This document shows, piece after piece, positions 27,301-34,835 of a DNA stretch of 34,835 nucleotides. The stretch is from NCBI GenBank assembly GCA_016794615.1, contig JAEUJO010000050.1, positions 1 through 34,835 of the forward strand. Direction: 5' to 3'. Source of the stretch: Pseudonocardia sp. (GTDB lineage Bacteria; Actinomycetota; Actinomycetes; Mycobacteriales; Pseudonocardiaceae). Every line of letters starts with the position of its first letter. Position 1 is the first letter of the stretch. The position numbers and the translations under genes were made by a program. Below the pieces are notes generated by a model. The model was given only the letters and a program-made list of their open reading frames with translations, was not told the DNA's origin and searched no databases.

Positions 27301-28308
27301 CGGCCGCTGCCCCCCACCGGACCGACCGGCCCGTATCGCGACCGGCCCGCACCGGCCACTCCCTACGCGGCACAGCCCGACGCAACCGGGCAGAACGGCC
27401 GGTCGCACGGCGCCGTCCCGGACGTGCCGGCGGCGGCCGACTCGCCGCAGACCGGGCCGAACACGACACCGCTGCCCATCCTTGCGGAGACCGCGGGCTC
27501 GTGGGACGACCGCGCACAGGACGACCGGGTGACGGGAGACGGCACCGACCACGCCGTCGCGTCGCCTTTCGGCCTCGACGAGCCGTCGACCTTCGGCCTG
27601 GACGATCCGTCGTCCTTCGGCCTCGGCGAACCGGCTCCGGCCGGCCCGACCGCGGGCGACGACCTGTTCGCCGCGAACGTGCCCGCGATCTCCGAGCCGG
27701 AAGGTCTGCCGCGGTCGCGGCGGCCGATCGCGGTGGCCCGGCGCGGTCCGGCCGACATGACCGAGACCACGCCGATCTTCGCCGAGATCGCGTCCGCCTG
27801 GTTCGCCTCGGACCGCCCGGTCCCGGTGGACTGGGAGCTGGACGAGCGGCCCGACGACGACCTGCTCCCGGTGAGCGCGCCGGTCCCGCCGGCAGGGCCC
27901 GGGCTGCTCGACGGTCCGACGCGTCCGGCCCCGGCCCCGGCCCCGGCCCCGGCACCGGATCCGGCCGGGCACTCCTTCGCGTCCACCGCGGACGAGGGTT
28001 GGCGAGCAGCGAGCGGTGCGACCGCCGAGCGTCCGGACGAGCTGACGGCGGCAGGCCTGCCGAAGCGACGCCCGCGTGCCCGCCTCGTCCCGGGCAGTGC
28101 AGGATCTGCAGTGCTGGCCGGACCGGCCTCGCCGACGCGCAGCGCCGACAGCGTCCGTGGTCGGCTGGCCAGCTACCAGCAAGGAGTACGGCAGGGCCGG
28201 GAGATCCGGCTCCGCCGCGACCCCGTGCGTTCCGGTTCCCAGCCGGAGTCGCCCGGGGACGACACCGCCGGTCCGGACAACGGCGGGCACGACGAGGAAT
28301 CCCGATGA
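24310..28308 (+). CDS. cvnA: Conservon sensor kinase CvnA (nitrate-sensor-type, HATPase)
   Basis: A 1332-aa membrane protein. Helix 1 at ~24-42 and helix 2 at ~324-343 enclose an extracellular four-helix NIT-like sensor domain, followed by a HAMP-like segment, a dimerisation region ([19 protein letters not shown], His464) and a HATPase domain with N box ELLDNATNF (Asn539) and DSGVGM (568). From ~642 to the end the protein is a disordered Ala/Pro/Asp-rich tail with local repeats (FGLDEPS, 27568-27639) and two conserved islands ([10 protein letters not shown] near 1056, [10 protein letters not shown] near 1155), ending in [17 protein letters not shown] at 24310 is chosen; GTG at 24304 is equally possible. 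CvnA proteins act with the small GTPase CvnD, probably at the membrane. Confidence 0.88.
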   Translation: MTSTETGSSWSDRLSPRNWPLGWKLVAVGLVPALLALVLGVLRVADQAHAASQLETANELLEVRTRVAAAADALRVERDKATLLVAERRLGDRGPLQDAVAQTDGAVEQARAGLAGATNDLDPTVRAALQDAEGGLAQLQVLRTDVGGPAQADSRQIIGRYTGVISRTDLLARALLQQVSTPGVTGLTDALTAVGAASEALTRQHTVLGAALRTGRVTADDRAAVDATDDAFTTAYSSFLLAMGPTQAPVDFIASPENTRRETVKTAILNVPEAGPIPVTVAQWDDASRAATAQVDAAGANIGAELAAAGDAAARRSSNLAGLNSVALMLGLLLAATIVVLVSRSLTRSLRVLRTSALDVAQRRLPQAVENMRSGGTPDVQVEPVPLHTRDEVGQVARAFDTVHGQALKLAADQAALQSNVSSMFVNLSRRSQALVERQLQLIEQLESNEQDPDQLSNLFQLDHLATRMRRNSENLLVLAGTDLTKRNVAPVPLVDVLRAAVSEIEQYQRIVVQAPPQATVGGRATSDVIHLLAELLDNATNFSPPDSQVVMSSLRAQDGSIVVEIADSGVGMLDHELTDANRRLNTPSAVDVSASRRMGLFVVGRLGARHGITVHLGGAPVGGPGGGVTASVTLPAHLVTVSGETESGPAPRSAQLGDAPAQLGVLSSPNGVPPQRASVADRPVPRVTLAPPDGRPADRPTGLNGLPIRTPGSALNRGYAPQPGQVANGVAGEHVATGPGSEADAALPDAGLLRPGSDSERVAAADGYHDADGEPAGAEVGGGAEADHAAAPTEAVPITAVAGPAGTDEHVDADTAADRPDDGERTDGGDAAADRTADRTADRSAGHLAELQLARRTGAAVDAPAASDVPDAPVESGVDASPVRPDPDVVEGTDDTDDTGDTPAAADPAAAPLDEAQAPATGSVPPSTAHPAAGPDGPEAGRPDDRSAEPVADDDVAAQAAAEPAPDTATGKAAPPPPIGDGGRARGAGIRPRPSPRPLPPTGPTGPYRDRPAPATPYAAQPDATGQNGRSHGAVPDVPAAADSPQTGPNTTPLPILAETAGSWDDRAQDDRVTGDGTDHAVASPFGLDEPSTFGLDDPSSFGLGEPAPAGPTAGDDLFAANVPAISEPEGLPRSRRPIAVARRGPADMTETTPIFAEIASAWFASDRPVPVDWELDERPDDDLLPVSAPVPPAGPGLLDGPTRPAPAPAPAPAPDPAGHSFASTADEGWRAASGATAERPDELTAAGLPKRRPRARLVPGSAGSAVLAGPASPTRSADSVRGRLASYQQGVRQGREIRLRRDPVRSGSQPESPGDDTAGPDNGGHDEESR
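27568..27639 (+). repeat. Three 24-bp repeats inside cvnA
   Basis: Units of 24 bp begin with TTCGGCCT at 27568, 27592 and 27616 and encode [16 protein letters not shown] and FGLGEPAP. They lie in the disordered tail between the two conserved islands. Confidence 0.7.
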
Positions 28309-28378
28309 CCGGGCCCACGGGTCCGGTCCACATCGCACCGGCGGGCAGCGGCCCGGCCCGGTGCAGCAAGGAGGGGGC

Positions 28379-28801
28379 GTGACGGCACCGCAGACCCAGC
28401 CGAGCCGGTTCGGTTGGCTGGTCTCGAACTTCGCCGAACGGGTACCGGGGGTGGCGCACGCCATCGTCGTCTCGGCGGACGGTCTCCTGCTCACGAGCTC
28501 GGACCGGTTGCCTCGCGACCGGGCCGACCAGCTCGCCGCCGTCTCATCCGGGCTGGTGAGCCTCACGCAGGGGGCAGCACGGTGCTTCGACGCGGGCGGC
28601 GTGGTGCAGACCGTGGTGGAGATGGACCGTGGCATCGTCCTGCTCATGTCCATCAGCGACGGTTCGTGCCTCGCGGTACTCGCCTCGCCGAGCTGCGACA
28701 TCGGGCTGATCGGTTATGAGATGACGCTTCTGGTCGACCGGGTCGGCCAGCTGCTCACCCCCGAGCTGCGGTCGGAGCTGCAGGGCTCCTTCGGACCCTG
28801 A
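28379..28801 (+). CDS. cvnB: Conservon roadblock/LC7 protein CvnB
   Basis: A 140-aa roadblock/LC7-domain protein ([40 protein letters not shown], then [20 protein letters not shown]). The fold forms dimers that act as GTPase partners or activators in bacterial systems such as MglAB. The GTG start has AAGGAGGG just upstream. It follows cvnA by 70 bp and is followed by cvnC after 85 bp. It is the usual second gene of a conservon. Confidence 0.93.
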   Translation: MTAPQTQPSRFGWLVSNFAERVPGVAHAIVVSADGLLLTSSDRLPRDRADQLAAVSSGLVSLTQGAARCFDAGGVVQTVVEMDRGIVLLMSISDGSCLAVLASPSCDIGLIGYEMTLLVDRVGQLLTPELRSELQGSFGP

Positions 28802-28886
28802 TGAGATGACCGCCGCCGTCCACCCCAGCAGGAGCAGTGACCGATCCGGCCACGACGCGTCCGATCATCAAGGCAGGTGAGGTCCG

Positions 28887-29501
28887 ATGACCACCGGTCC
28901 CAACGGGGAGCGTCGGCAGGAACCGACGTTCGCCGACGTGATGAACGGGTTCGGTCTCGGCTCCGGGCGCCCGGTCCGCCGCAGGTTGTTCGGGCGACGG
29001 CGCGGTGGCGGACTGGGCGACGCCGATCCGCGGGAGACGGCCCGCCCGGTCGGCCCGCCCGCGCCGGCCGTTGCGGCTGCGCCGTTCGACCGCTACGGCG
29101 ACCTGGCGTCGCCGAGTGGCGGCTTTCCGGAGCCCGGGCCGGATGCCTACGACGTCGCAGGCGCGGCCGCGGCCGTCCGCCCGTACACGTGGACGCGGGG
29201 CCGGACCAAGTCCGGGTTCGACCTCGCGATCGAGACGTTGGTGTCCACCAGCCCTCGCGGACGGGCGCAGGCCGCGACACTGCAGGTCGAGCACCGGGCC
29301 GTCGCGGAGCTGTGCGAGCAGACCCGTTCGGTGGCCGAGGTCGCCGCGCTGCTGTCGCTGCCGCTCGGCGTGGCCCGGGTCGTGCTCGGCGACATGGCCG
29401 GACTGGGTGTGGTGACCGTGCACCAGACCGCGAGCAGCGCCGGCAGCGGGCCGGACCTCGCATTGATGGAAAGGGTGTTGAGTGGACTCCGTCGGCTCTA
29501 G
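28887..29501 (+). CDS. cvnC: Conservon DUF742 protein CvnC
   Basis: A 204-aa protein whose C-terminal ~110 residues are the DUF742 domain (VRPYTWTRGRTKSGFDLAIE, AVAELCEQTRSVAEVAALLS, LPLGVARVVLGDMAGLGVV), a winged-helix-like fold. The N-terminal half is a Pro/Gly/Arg-rich linker, longer than in typical DUF742 proteins. The ATG at 28887 has GGTGAGG upstream. Its end overlaps the start of cvnD by 20 nt, so the two are translationally coupled. Confidence 0.92.
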   Translation: MTTGPNGERRQEPTFADVMNGFGLGSGRPVRRRLFGRRRGGGLGDADPRETARPVGPPAPAVAAAPFDRYGDLASPSGGFPEPGPDAYDVAGAAAAVRPYTWTRGRTKSGFDLAIETLVSTSPRGRAQAATLQVEHRAVAELCEQTRSVAEVAALLSLPLGVARVVLGDMAGLGVVTVHQTASSAGSGPDLALMERVLSGLRRL

Positions 29502-30141
29502 TTACCTGTCCGCGGGTCCGGGGCACCCCGAACCCGCGGGGTTCCGCGGGGCCGCCGGCGGACCGCAGCGGATCGCCACTGCGGCGACGATTTCGGCCAA
29601 GATCGTGGTGGCCGGGGGCTTCGGCGTCGGCAAGACCACCTTCGTCGGATCGGTGTCGGAGATCGTGCCGCTGACCACCGAGGCCGTGATGACCGCAGCC
29701 AGCGTCGGGCACGACGACCTGTCGGCCACCCCGAACAAGCTCACCACGACCGTCGCGATGGACTTCGGACGGGTGTCACTGGACGCCGACCTGATCCTCT
29801 ACCTGTTCGGCACGCCCGGCCAGCACCGCTTCTGGTTCATGTGGGACGACCTGGTGCGCGGTGCGATCGGCGCCGTCGTGCTCGTTGACACCCGCAGGCT
29901 CGCCGACTCGTTCGCGGCGATCGACTTCTTCGAAGACCGCAGGCTGCCCTACGTCGTGGGGATCAACTGCTTCGACGGTCGGCTCATGCATCGCCCCGAG
30001 GACGTCCGCGAGGCGATGTCGATCGATCCCTCGGTCCCCATGGTCAGCTGCGACGCCCGGGACCGCGAATCGGTGAAGCAGACCCTCATCGCGCTCGTCG
30101 AGCACGCGATGCGGCACCGGATGACGGCGAGTGCGATGTAG
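29482..30141 (+). CDS. cvnD: Conservon small GTPase CvnD
   Basis: A 219-aa Ras-like GTPase. The P-loop reads GGFGVGKTTFVG; the switch-II region is FGTPGQHRFWFMWDDLVRGA, the conservon form of the G3 motif; GINCFDG stands near the expected G4 position. The GTG start at 29482 lies inside the end of cvnC, with AAAGGG 7 nt upstream. It closes the cvnABCD operon and ends 3 bp before the stop of the convergent helicase-associated gene. In Streptomyces, CvnD proteins cycle between GTP and GDP to control development or metabolism; the pathway here is unknown. Confidence 0.94.
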   Translation: MDSVGSSYLSAGPGHPEPAGFRGAAGGPQRIATAATISAKIVVAGGFGVGKTTFVGSVSEIVPLTTEAVMTAASVGHDDLSATPNKLTTTVAMDFGRVSLDADLILYLFGTPGQHRFWFMWDDLVRGAIGAVVLVDTRRLADSFAAIDFFEDRRLPYVVGINCFDGRLMHRPEDVREAMSIDPSVPMVSCDARDRESVKQTLIALVEHAMRHRMTASAM

Positions 30142-30144
30142 GCG

Positions 30145-32446
30145 TCAGCCCTCGACAAGTGCGATCGAGGTGATCCGGTGCAGCGGGACGCGGCGCAGCC
30201 CGCCGTCCACGCTGTCGCGTCCCTCGACGACCCCGCCGCCGACGCTCGTGGGCTCCAGTACCTGCTCGCCCGCCACCCCGTGCCCGTCGACGAACCCGAT
30301 CCACACGCTGCGCCGCTCCCGTGCCGCCGCGCGGAGAGTCTCGACGGTCGCCCCGCCCGGCCTGCGGGTTCCGGGGCCGTGACCGTCCGCGCTCCGGCGC
30401 AGGCCGACCAGGGCGTCGCCGGCGCGCATCCGCGACACGAGCCGGTGCAGCTGCTCCGGATCCGGCTCCCCGGCGCGCGGGGCCCCGGTGCGTCGGCGCG
30501 GCGGGATCCGCCGGCCGCGGTCGGTCAGGTCGAGCACCGCCCCGCCCTGGTCCTCGGCCGCCGGGGTGAACCCGGCGTCGCGCAGCCCGTCCATGAGTTC
30601 GGCCAAGGGCAGCGGGGACACCGCCACGGTCGGCGCGATCCGGCGCAGCTCCAGAGGCGCGGCGGCCGCTGAGGCGACCACCTCGGCGATCAGCACCTCG
30701 TCCTCGCTGCGCAGGAACGACGACGCCGTGCCGCCGCGGAGCCGCCCGTGCGTGCGGGCCACGTCGTCCACCAGGTAGGTCAGTCCCTGGGGCACCGGCG
30801 TCGCCGACCGGGTCGCAAAGAGTTCGTGCACCTCGGCGGCGGTGCGCCCGGTGTCCAGCGCGCGACGGATCGTCGCCTCGGTGAACCGGTAGACGGTCGC
30901 CCCGCCGGCCGACTCGACCTCGCCGACGAGGCCCAGCTCGCGCTCCAGCGCGGGCTCCAGCGGCCCCGGCGCGACGGCCGTCAGGTCGGCCTGCAGCAGG
31001 ATGTGCCCGATCGGGTCCGGTAGCGCCGCGCGCAGTGCCGCCGCCGCGCGGTCCGGCTCCGCGAGCAGTGTTCGTCCCGGGGTCGACAGTGCGTCCAGCG
31101 CCACGAGGCCCAGCACCGTCGCCTCGGCGAGCGTCCACCGCACGACCTCGTCGCGCAGCCGGCCGCCCCGTCGCGGTGCCCGCCAGGCAAGCAGGCCGGC
31201 GAGCGCCTCGGCGGGTCCTGCGACACCGGGTTCCGGGCCCTGGCCCGCCTGCCGGTGTCTCAGCCCGGTCTCGGCCGCGCCCACGGCGGTCCCCGGCGGC
31301 AGCTCCGCGAGCCCGGCGAGCACACGACGGCGGTCGCGCGGAGCCGTCGGCCGGCGCGGTCCGTCGGCGAGCGCCGCGACCGGCCGACCGGCGTCGTCGC
31401 GGGTGCCGACGATGCCCGGCAGCCGCGGGAGGTCGAGCCAGGCGCGGGCCACCCTGGCCCACTTCTGCTCGGGCCCGCCTGCGGCCCAGACGTCGGATGC
31501 CGTGGTGGGCACCCATTCCGGAGCGACGCCGTCGCTTTCCGCCACGAGGTCCGCCGCGACCGCGAGCTCGACGAGCAGCGCGGCGGTGGTCTCGTCGGCG
31601 TCGACCTCCCGAGCCACCCGGCGCAGCTCGCGCACGCCGAGCCCGCCCGAGCGCAGGGCAGGCGGCGGCGCGGCGCCCCAGAAGGCGACCAGCTGCTCGA
31701 CCTGGCGCAGCAGCCGCAGCGCGGCGACGGCGGCGGTGCCGTCGACGGTGTCGATGCTGCGGTCGACCGTCACGAGATCGGGCGGGTGCAGCGCCAGGGC
31801 GCCGAGCGGCCGATCACCACGCAGCGCGAGCCCGACCTGGCGGGGCAGCTCGACGGTCTCCGCGTCGATCCGCACGAGCAACCCGCGGGCCAGCAGCCGG
31901 GAGACGGGGCTCGCCGGGTCCGCGCCGCCGCGGCTGCGCCCGACCGGCGGGCCCGCTGCCAGCGTCTCGAGCACCCGCCGCTCGTCGGGCTCGACCGCCG
32001 CGAGCAGCTCCGCCAGGGCCGACGACGCGGCGACTCCCGCGGCGGGGCGGCCGAGGCCGCCGGGGAAGCGGGAGACGACGTCCCGGACGGCCGGGACGAG
32101 CGCCAGATCCGCCCCCGGAATCCCACACGAGCGCACGAGCGCGCAGGGCCCCCAACGCGACGTCGAGCGCCGCGCGGGGCAGAGCGGGACCGAGCAGCCT
32201 CGCGACCTCGTCGGCCGGCACCGGCACGTCGTCGGCGGCGGCCACGACGAGCGCCTCCACGGCGTGCAGGGTGACGGTGTCGAGGTCGTCGCACGCCCGG
32301 TGCACGGATGCGCGGATGCCGGCGCGCGTGGCCAGCACGGTCAGGTCCGCGGGCGGGGGCACGGCGAGATCCGGCCGGAGCCGGAGCAGGTCGGCCAGCG
32401 TGTCGTCGTCCTGGGCACGCAGCCAGTCGACCAGGGGGGTGCGCAT
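30145..32446 (-). CDS. Helicase-associated (XPB/Ssl2-type N-domain) protein, frameshifted
   Basis: The full product would be about 766 aa, close to the length I recall for M. tuberculosis Rv0862c. The N-terminal part (MRTPLVDWLRAQDDDTLADL to RARALVWDS, residues 1-~110) and the rest (GADLALVPAVRDVVSRF to the end) are in different frames. Removing one G from a five-G run (32112-32116 on the plus strand as C) restores one frame. The start ATG has GGAG close by and a TAGCCT box 8 nt upstream. C-terminal marks are ILLQADLTAVAPGPLEPALE, YRFTEATIRRALDTG and PLHRITSIALVEG. It may assist XPB in DNA repair; this is inferred from linkage in other genomes. If the extra base is real, the gene is broken or needs +1 frameshifting. 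Confidence 0.8.
32112..32116 (-). other. Single-base frameshift site
   Basis: A run of five C (five G in the coding strand) at the switch from frame ...ALVWDSG to frame GADLALVPAV.... Four G would give a continuous reading frame with a sequence typical of the family across the join. Confidence 0.75.
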
Positions 32447-32556
32447 CAGGCTCCAGGCTAGGCGGACACGGCGTGGTCACCGGTGTGGGGCACCCGCGCA
32501 GCGCCGGCATACGCGATACTGCCGCCGACACGCTGATGCGGACACCGGAGGAGACA

Positions 32557-32736
32557 GTGGCCAAGCCCATTCCCGAAGATCGGCGCGACCCGGCGTGGCC
32601 AGAGCTGCCGGACGGCGAGCACCCGGTCACGGAGCTGACCTGCGAGGCCCAGGGCAGCCTGTCCCCCTTCGGGGAGCTGGAGTTCCCGCTGGAGAAGATC
32701 CCCTACGTCCACCCCGTCACCGTGGTGAACCGATAG
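32557..32736 (+). CDS. 59-aa conserved hypothetical protein (Rv0863-like position)
   Basis: A small acidic soluble protein (VAKPIPEDRRDPAWPELPDG, then HPVTELTCEAQGSLSPFGEL and LEKIPYVHPVTVVNR). The GTG start is chosen because GGAGGAG lies 3-4 nt upstream; an ATG seven codons earlier (MRTPEET) precedes that ribosome site and is less likely. It is divergent from the helicase-associated gene, in the place of Rv0863 in M. tuberculosis. A GATACT box at 32514-32519 is a possible -10. Its stop overlaps the presumed start of the next gene. Function unknown. Confidence 0.75.
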   Translation: MAKPIPEDRRDPAWPELPDGEHPVTELTCEAQGSLSPFGELEFPLEKIPYVHPVTVVNR

Positions 32737-33323
32737 CCCCTGCCGGTCTCCTGCTGGCCGCAGGCGCGGGGCGCCGGATGGGCCTGCCGAAGGCGCTCGT
32801 CGAGCTCGACGGCGAGCCGCTGGTCCGGCACGCGCTGCGCGCGCTCGTCGAGGGCGGCGCGGCGCCCGTGGTCGTCGTGCTCGGGGCCCGGGCGGGCGAC
32901 GTCCGCGCGGTGCTGCCCGCGGACGTGGCGGCGGTGGAGGCGGTCGGCTGGCGCGCCGGTATGGGCGCGTCGCTGGGCACCGGGCTCGCGGCCCTGGAGG
33001 ACACGGACGCCACCGCGGCCGTGGTACACCTGGTGGACCTGCCCGGGGTCCCGGCGGCCGTCGTCTCCCGGCTGATCGCCGCGACCCGGCGGGACGTGCT
33101 CGCGCGCGCGGCGTACGGGGGGCGGCCGGGGCATCCGGTGCTGCTCGGGCGCACGCACTGGCCGGGGGTGCGGAACGCGGCGGTGGGCGACGCGGGCGCG
33201 CGCGGCTACCTCGCGGGGAGACCGGACGTCGTGCTGGTGGAGTGCGCCGACCTGGCCGACCCGGAGGATGCCGACACCCCGGAGCAGCTCGCGGCCTTCC
33301 ACGACCGCAGGCGCCGACGCTGA
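32733..33323 (+). CDS. MocA/MobA-like nucleotidyltransferase (molybdenum cofactor type)
   Basis: A protein of about 196 aa with the GT-A nucleotidyltransferase signature LLLAAGAGRRMGLPKAL, the GMGASLGTGL segment and the metal-binding HLVDLPGVPAAVV. The family includes MocA, which adds CMP to molybdopterin, and related enzymes; moaC nearby fits. No ATG, GTG or TTG lies in frame between the start of the conserved domain and an implausible GTG at 32595 inside the upstream gene. The best position by homology is ATA at 32733-32735, overlapping the upstream stop (ATAG). A sequencing error or non-standard start is possible. Confidence 0.8.
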   Translation: MAPAGLLLAAGAGRRMGLPKALVELDGEPLVRHALRALVEGGAAPVVVVLGARAGDVRAVLPADVAAVEAVGWRAGMGASLGTGLAALEDTDATAAVVHLVDLPGVPAAVVSRLIAATRRDVLARAAYGGRPGHPVLLGRTHWPGVRNAAVGDAGARGYLAGRPDVVLVECADLADPEDADTPEQLAAFHDRRRRR

Positions 33324-33362
33324 TCCAGGACCGCCCCGGGGGCAGGGGTTGTCCTGGATCAG
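33320..33362. terminator. Bidirectional terminator hairpin between mocA-like and rpf genes
   Basis: CTGATCCAGGAC (33320-33331) pairs perfectly with GTCCTGGATCAG (33351-33362). The stop codon of the nucleotidyltransferase lies inside the first arm. The genes on either side converge. A T-run is absent. Confidence 0.65.
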
Positions 33363-33391
33363 GTGTCCGCCTGCGGCGTGAGCGGCGGGGC

Positions 33392-33982
33392 TCAGCCCAG
33401 GTTGATGACGTGGCCGACCGCGATGTGGTTCGGGTTGTCGAGGTCCGGGTTGATCTCTTGCAGCCGCTCCCAGCCGCCGTCCACGTCGTTGGCCTCGGCG
33501 ATCTTCGCGAGGGTGTCGCCGGGCTTGACCTTGACCGTGCGTCCGCCGTCGGCCGCGGTGGCCTTCTTGGACGTACCCGGGGTCGCCTGCGGGGCGACCT
33601 TGATCTTCGGAGGGGTGCCGCTCAGCCCGAGCTTGCGCGAGCAGGCGGGCCAGGCGCCCCAGCCCTGCTTCGCCAGCACCCGCTCGGCGACGACGATCTG
33701 CTCCTCGCGTGACGCGTGGTGAGCCACGTCCGTGCCGCCGAAGGCTCGCCAGGTGCCGGGGGTGAACTGGAGGCCGCCGCTGAAGCCGTTGCCCGTGTTG
33801 ATCGCCCAGTTGCCGGTGCTCTCGCACTGCGCGAGCTTGTCCCAGACGGTGCCACCGGTGTCGGCCTGGGCAGCGGGGGCAGCCGCCAGCGGGGCGCCGA
33901 TCACCGCGCCGGCGATCGCTGTGCGCGCGAGTGTCCGACCGGTGCTCGTCGGTGCTCGGTGACGACCGCGGTAGCGCGCCAT
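33392..33982 (-). CDS. rpfA: Resuscitation-promoting factor, transglycosylase plus LysM
   Basis: A 196-aa secreted peptidoglycan hydrolase. A signal peptide (basic start MARYRGRHRAP, hydrophobic core, cleavage after AAQA near 40) is followed by the Rpf domain with WDKLAQCESTGNW, catalytic Glu54, and GGLQFTPGTW; Cys53 and Cys114 can form the usual disulfide. After a Lys/Thr linker comes a LysM domain (149-195). It is exported to the cell wall and promotes regrowth. The ATG has GGAGG 6 nt upstream. Position matches Rv0867c (rpfA) near moa genes. The single LysM and short linker make it closer in form to Streptomyces rpf than to long mycobacterial RpfA. Confidence 0.93.
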   Translation of the reverse strand: MARYRGRHRAPTSTGRTLARTAIAGAVIGAPLAAAPAAQADTGGTVWDKLAQCESTGNWAINTGNGFSGGLQFTPGTWRAFGGTDVAHHASREEQIVVAERVLAKQGWGAWPACSRKLGLSGTPPKIKVAPQATPGTSKKATAADGGRTVKVKPGDTLAKIAEANDVDGGWERLQEINPDLDNPNHIAVGHVINLG

Positions 33983-34313
33983 GACAGACCTCCGGTACAG
34001 CACCCACGGACCTCGCCCGGGGAGTGGGCGATGGGCGCCACTGCGGCGCACCGGGTCCGTCCTGTCCCGTACTCATATCGGGGTCGGGGAGCCGGAACCA
34101 CCGGACAGGACGGTGAGCGCTGTGGTTCCGTGATCTTCAGGTGGGGAGACCTTTCGGATCACGGGCACGCTACGACGATCACGGCACTGAGCGAAACCTG
34201 CGCGAGACCGTGGCGAGACCGGGTGACGGCCGGGTCGGCGGACCGAGATCACCATCAGTGCTGGTCACACCGCGTGATGTACAGCCGGACCGGGTGACAC
34301 CCCGTTGCCTCAA

Positions 34314-34329
34314 TGTGATGAGGATCACG
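34314..34329. promoter_or_regulatory. CRP/GlxR-like binding site
   Basis: TGTGATGAGGATCACG matches the consensus TGTGA-N6-TCACA except at the last base. Its centre is about 57 bp upstream of the predicted moaC start point and about 340 bp upstream of the rpf start codon. Crp control of rpfA is known in M. tuberculosis. Confidence 0.55.
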
Positions 34330-34366
34330 CAATTCAGGGTCCCGGCGGCCGTCGACGCCGACCCCG

Positions 34367-34372
34367 TAGGGT
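34367..34372 (+). promoter_or_regulatory. -10 box TAGGGT, leaderless start of moaC
   Basis: TAGGGT is followed by 6 nt and the GTG start codon, the spacing of leaderless actinobacterial promoters. No ribosome site precedes the GTG. Confidence 0.5.
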
Positions 34373-34378
34373 CGTCGT

Positions 34379-34835
34379 GTGGAGCTGACCCACCTCGACC
34401 GGGCCGGTGCGGCGCGCATGGTGGACGTCTCCGGCAAGGAGGCCACGGCACGCACCGCGGTGGCCACCGGCGTCCTGCGCACCACCGCGGAGGTGATCGC
34501 GCTGCTGCGCCGGGACGGCCTGCCCAAGGGTGATGCGCTGGCGACCGCCCGCATCGCGGGGATCATGGGCGCCAAGCGGACGCCGGACCTGGTCCCGCTG
34601 TGCCACCCGATCGCCCTCGCCGGTGTCACGGTCGAGCTGGAGCCCGGCGAGGCGGAGGTGCGGATCCGGGCCACGGTCCGCACCACGGACCGGACCGGTG
34701 TCGAGATGGAGGCGCTGACCGCCGTCGCCGTCGCCGGTCTGACCCTGCACGACATGGTCAAGGCGGTGGATCCCGCAGCCGTGCTCGACGCGGTGCGTGT
34801 CGAGCGCAAGGAGGGCGGCCGGACCGGCACGTGGA
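34379..34835 (+). CDS. moaC: Cyclic pyranopterin monophosphate synthase (3' end outside window)
   Basis: The first 152 residues of MoaC, which converts the GTP-derived intermediate to cPMP in molybdenum cofactor synthesis. Family motifs are MVDVSGKEATARTA, PKGDALATARIAGIMGAKRT, LCHPIAL (active-site His) and GVEMEALTAVAVAGLTLHDM, and the end KAVDPAAV. The GTG at 34379 gives VELTHLDRAGAARMVDVS, the usual N-terminus; the later ATG would cut conserved residues. The reading frame is still open at the last base, shortly before the usual end. It was not in a long ORF because the stop lies outside. Confidence 0.93.
   Translation, partial: MELTHLDRAGAARMVDVSGKEATARTAVATGVLRTTAEVIALLRRDGLPKGDALATARIAGIMGAKRTPDLVPLCHPIALAGVTVELEPGEAEVRIRATVRTTDRTGVEMEALTAVAVAGLTLHDMVKAVDPAAVLDAVRVERKEGGRTGTW

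Larger units (their letters stand above)
33983..34378. other. Divergent spacer between rpf and moaC
   Basis: A 396-bp gap with no gene. It holds a GGAACCAC/GTGGTTCC inverted repeat (34094-34129), a two-level hairpin (34129-34163: CGTGATC with GATCACG, inside it AGGT with ACCT), several GATCAC words, a CRP-like site (34314-34329) and a -10 box for moaC. The long leader of rpf suggests RNA-level control, but I do not see the conserved core of the c-di-AMP (ydaO) riboswitch. Confidence 0.5.

Noticed and set aside
28362..28376. Another copy of the TGCAGCAAGG repeat
   Set aside because: Only the first ten bases match and they run directly into AGGAGGG, the ribosome site of cvnB; no second arm is present.
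24310..30141. Conservon as a mobile island
   Set aside because: No integrase, transposase, flanking repeats, tRNA or shift in base composition is visible at either edge.
32595..32732. GTG at 32595 as the start of the nucleotidyltransferase
   Set aside because: It would add 46 residues of Arg/Pro/Gly-rich sequence that is only the shifted frame of the upstream small gene.
33983..34378. c-di-AMP (ydaO) riboswitch ahead of rpf
   Set aside because: None of the conserved core segments of that aptamer could be read on the minus strand; only unrelated hairpins were seen.

Overview
The window is very GC-rich actinobacterial chromosome, most likely from a Pseudonocardia-like member of the Pseudonocardiales. 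This rests on base composition, frequent GTG starts, a Resuscitation-promoting factor, a conservon (cvnABCD), a Mycobacterium-like order of housekeeping genes, and a dispersed palindromic repeat. The genus is inference.

Left end (1-5.3 kb): a polyol-uptake block. On the minus strand are a zinc-type polyol (phosphate) dehydrogenase, a mannitol-type PTS EIICB and its EIIA. Divergent from them are a SorC-family regulator and, overlapping it by 4 bp, a small-molecule kinase of the APH fold. The divergent spacer holds a good promoter bracketed by two inverted copies of a 10-bp sequence. From 5.3 to 8.6 kb come thiD, a Ddn-like deazaflavin oxidoreductase, a Uma2-type nuclease and an HtrA-like protease.

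Centre (8.7-19.3 kb): def, a DUF3263 gene, a LytR_C/VirR-like gene, a Cdc48-like double AAA ATPase, pssA, psd, moeA, cspA and groEL. From memory this follows M. tuberculosis Rv0429c-Rv0440. Repeats are dense here: a palindrome of about 23 bp found between genes and in frame inside the AAA ATPase, and tandem blocks with periods of 47, 54 and 62 bp in the spacers. groEL has two CIRCE operators.

Right part (19.3-34.8 kb): a membrane/beta-propeller fusion, a PspC-domain protein, a 64-aa membrane protein, then xpb, a complete conservon, an Rv0862c-like helicase-associated protein with a single-base frameshift, a 59-aa Rv0863-like protein, a MocA/MobA-like nucleotidyltransferase with no normal start codon, an RpfA-like secreted muralytic enzyme and the 5' part of moaC. 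This resembles Rv0861c-Rv0867c with the conservon placed between xpb and its usual neighbour. No rRNA, tRNA, CRISPR array, transposase or integrase was seen.

The most unusual signals are the repeat families, the in-frame repeat insertion in the ATPase, the frameshift, the apparent AUA start, the long disordered tail of the conservon kinase, and several strong orphan palindromes.
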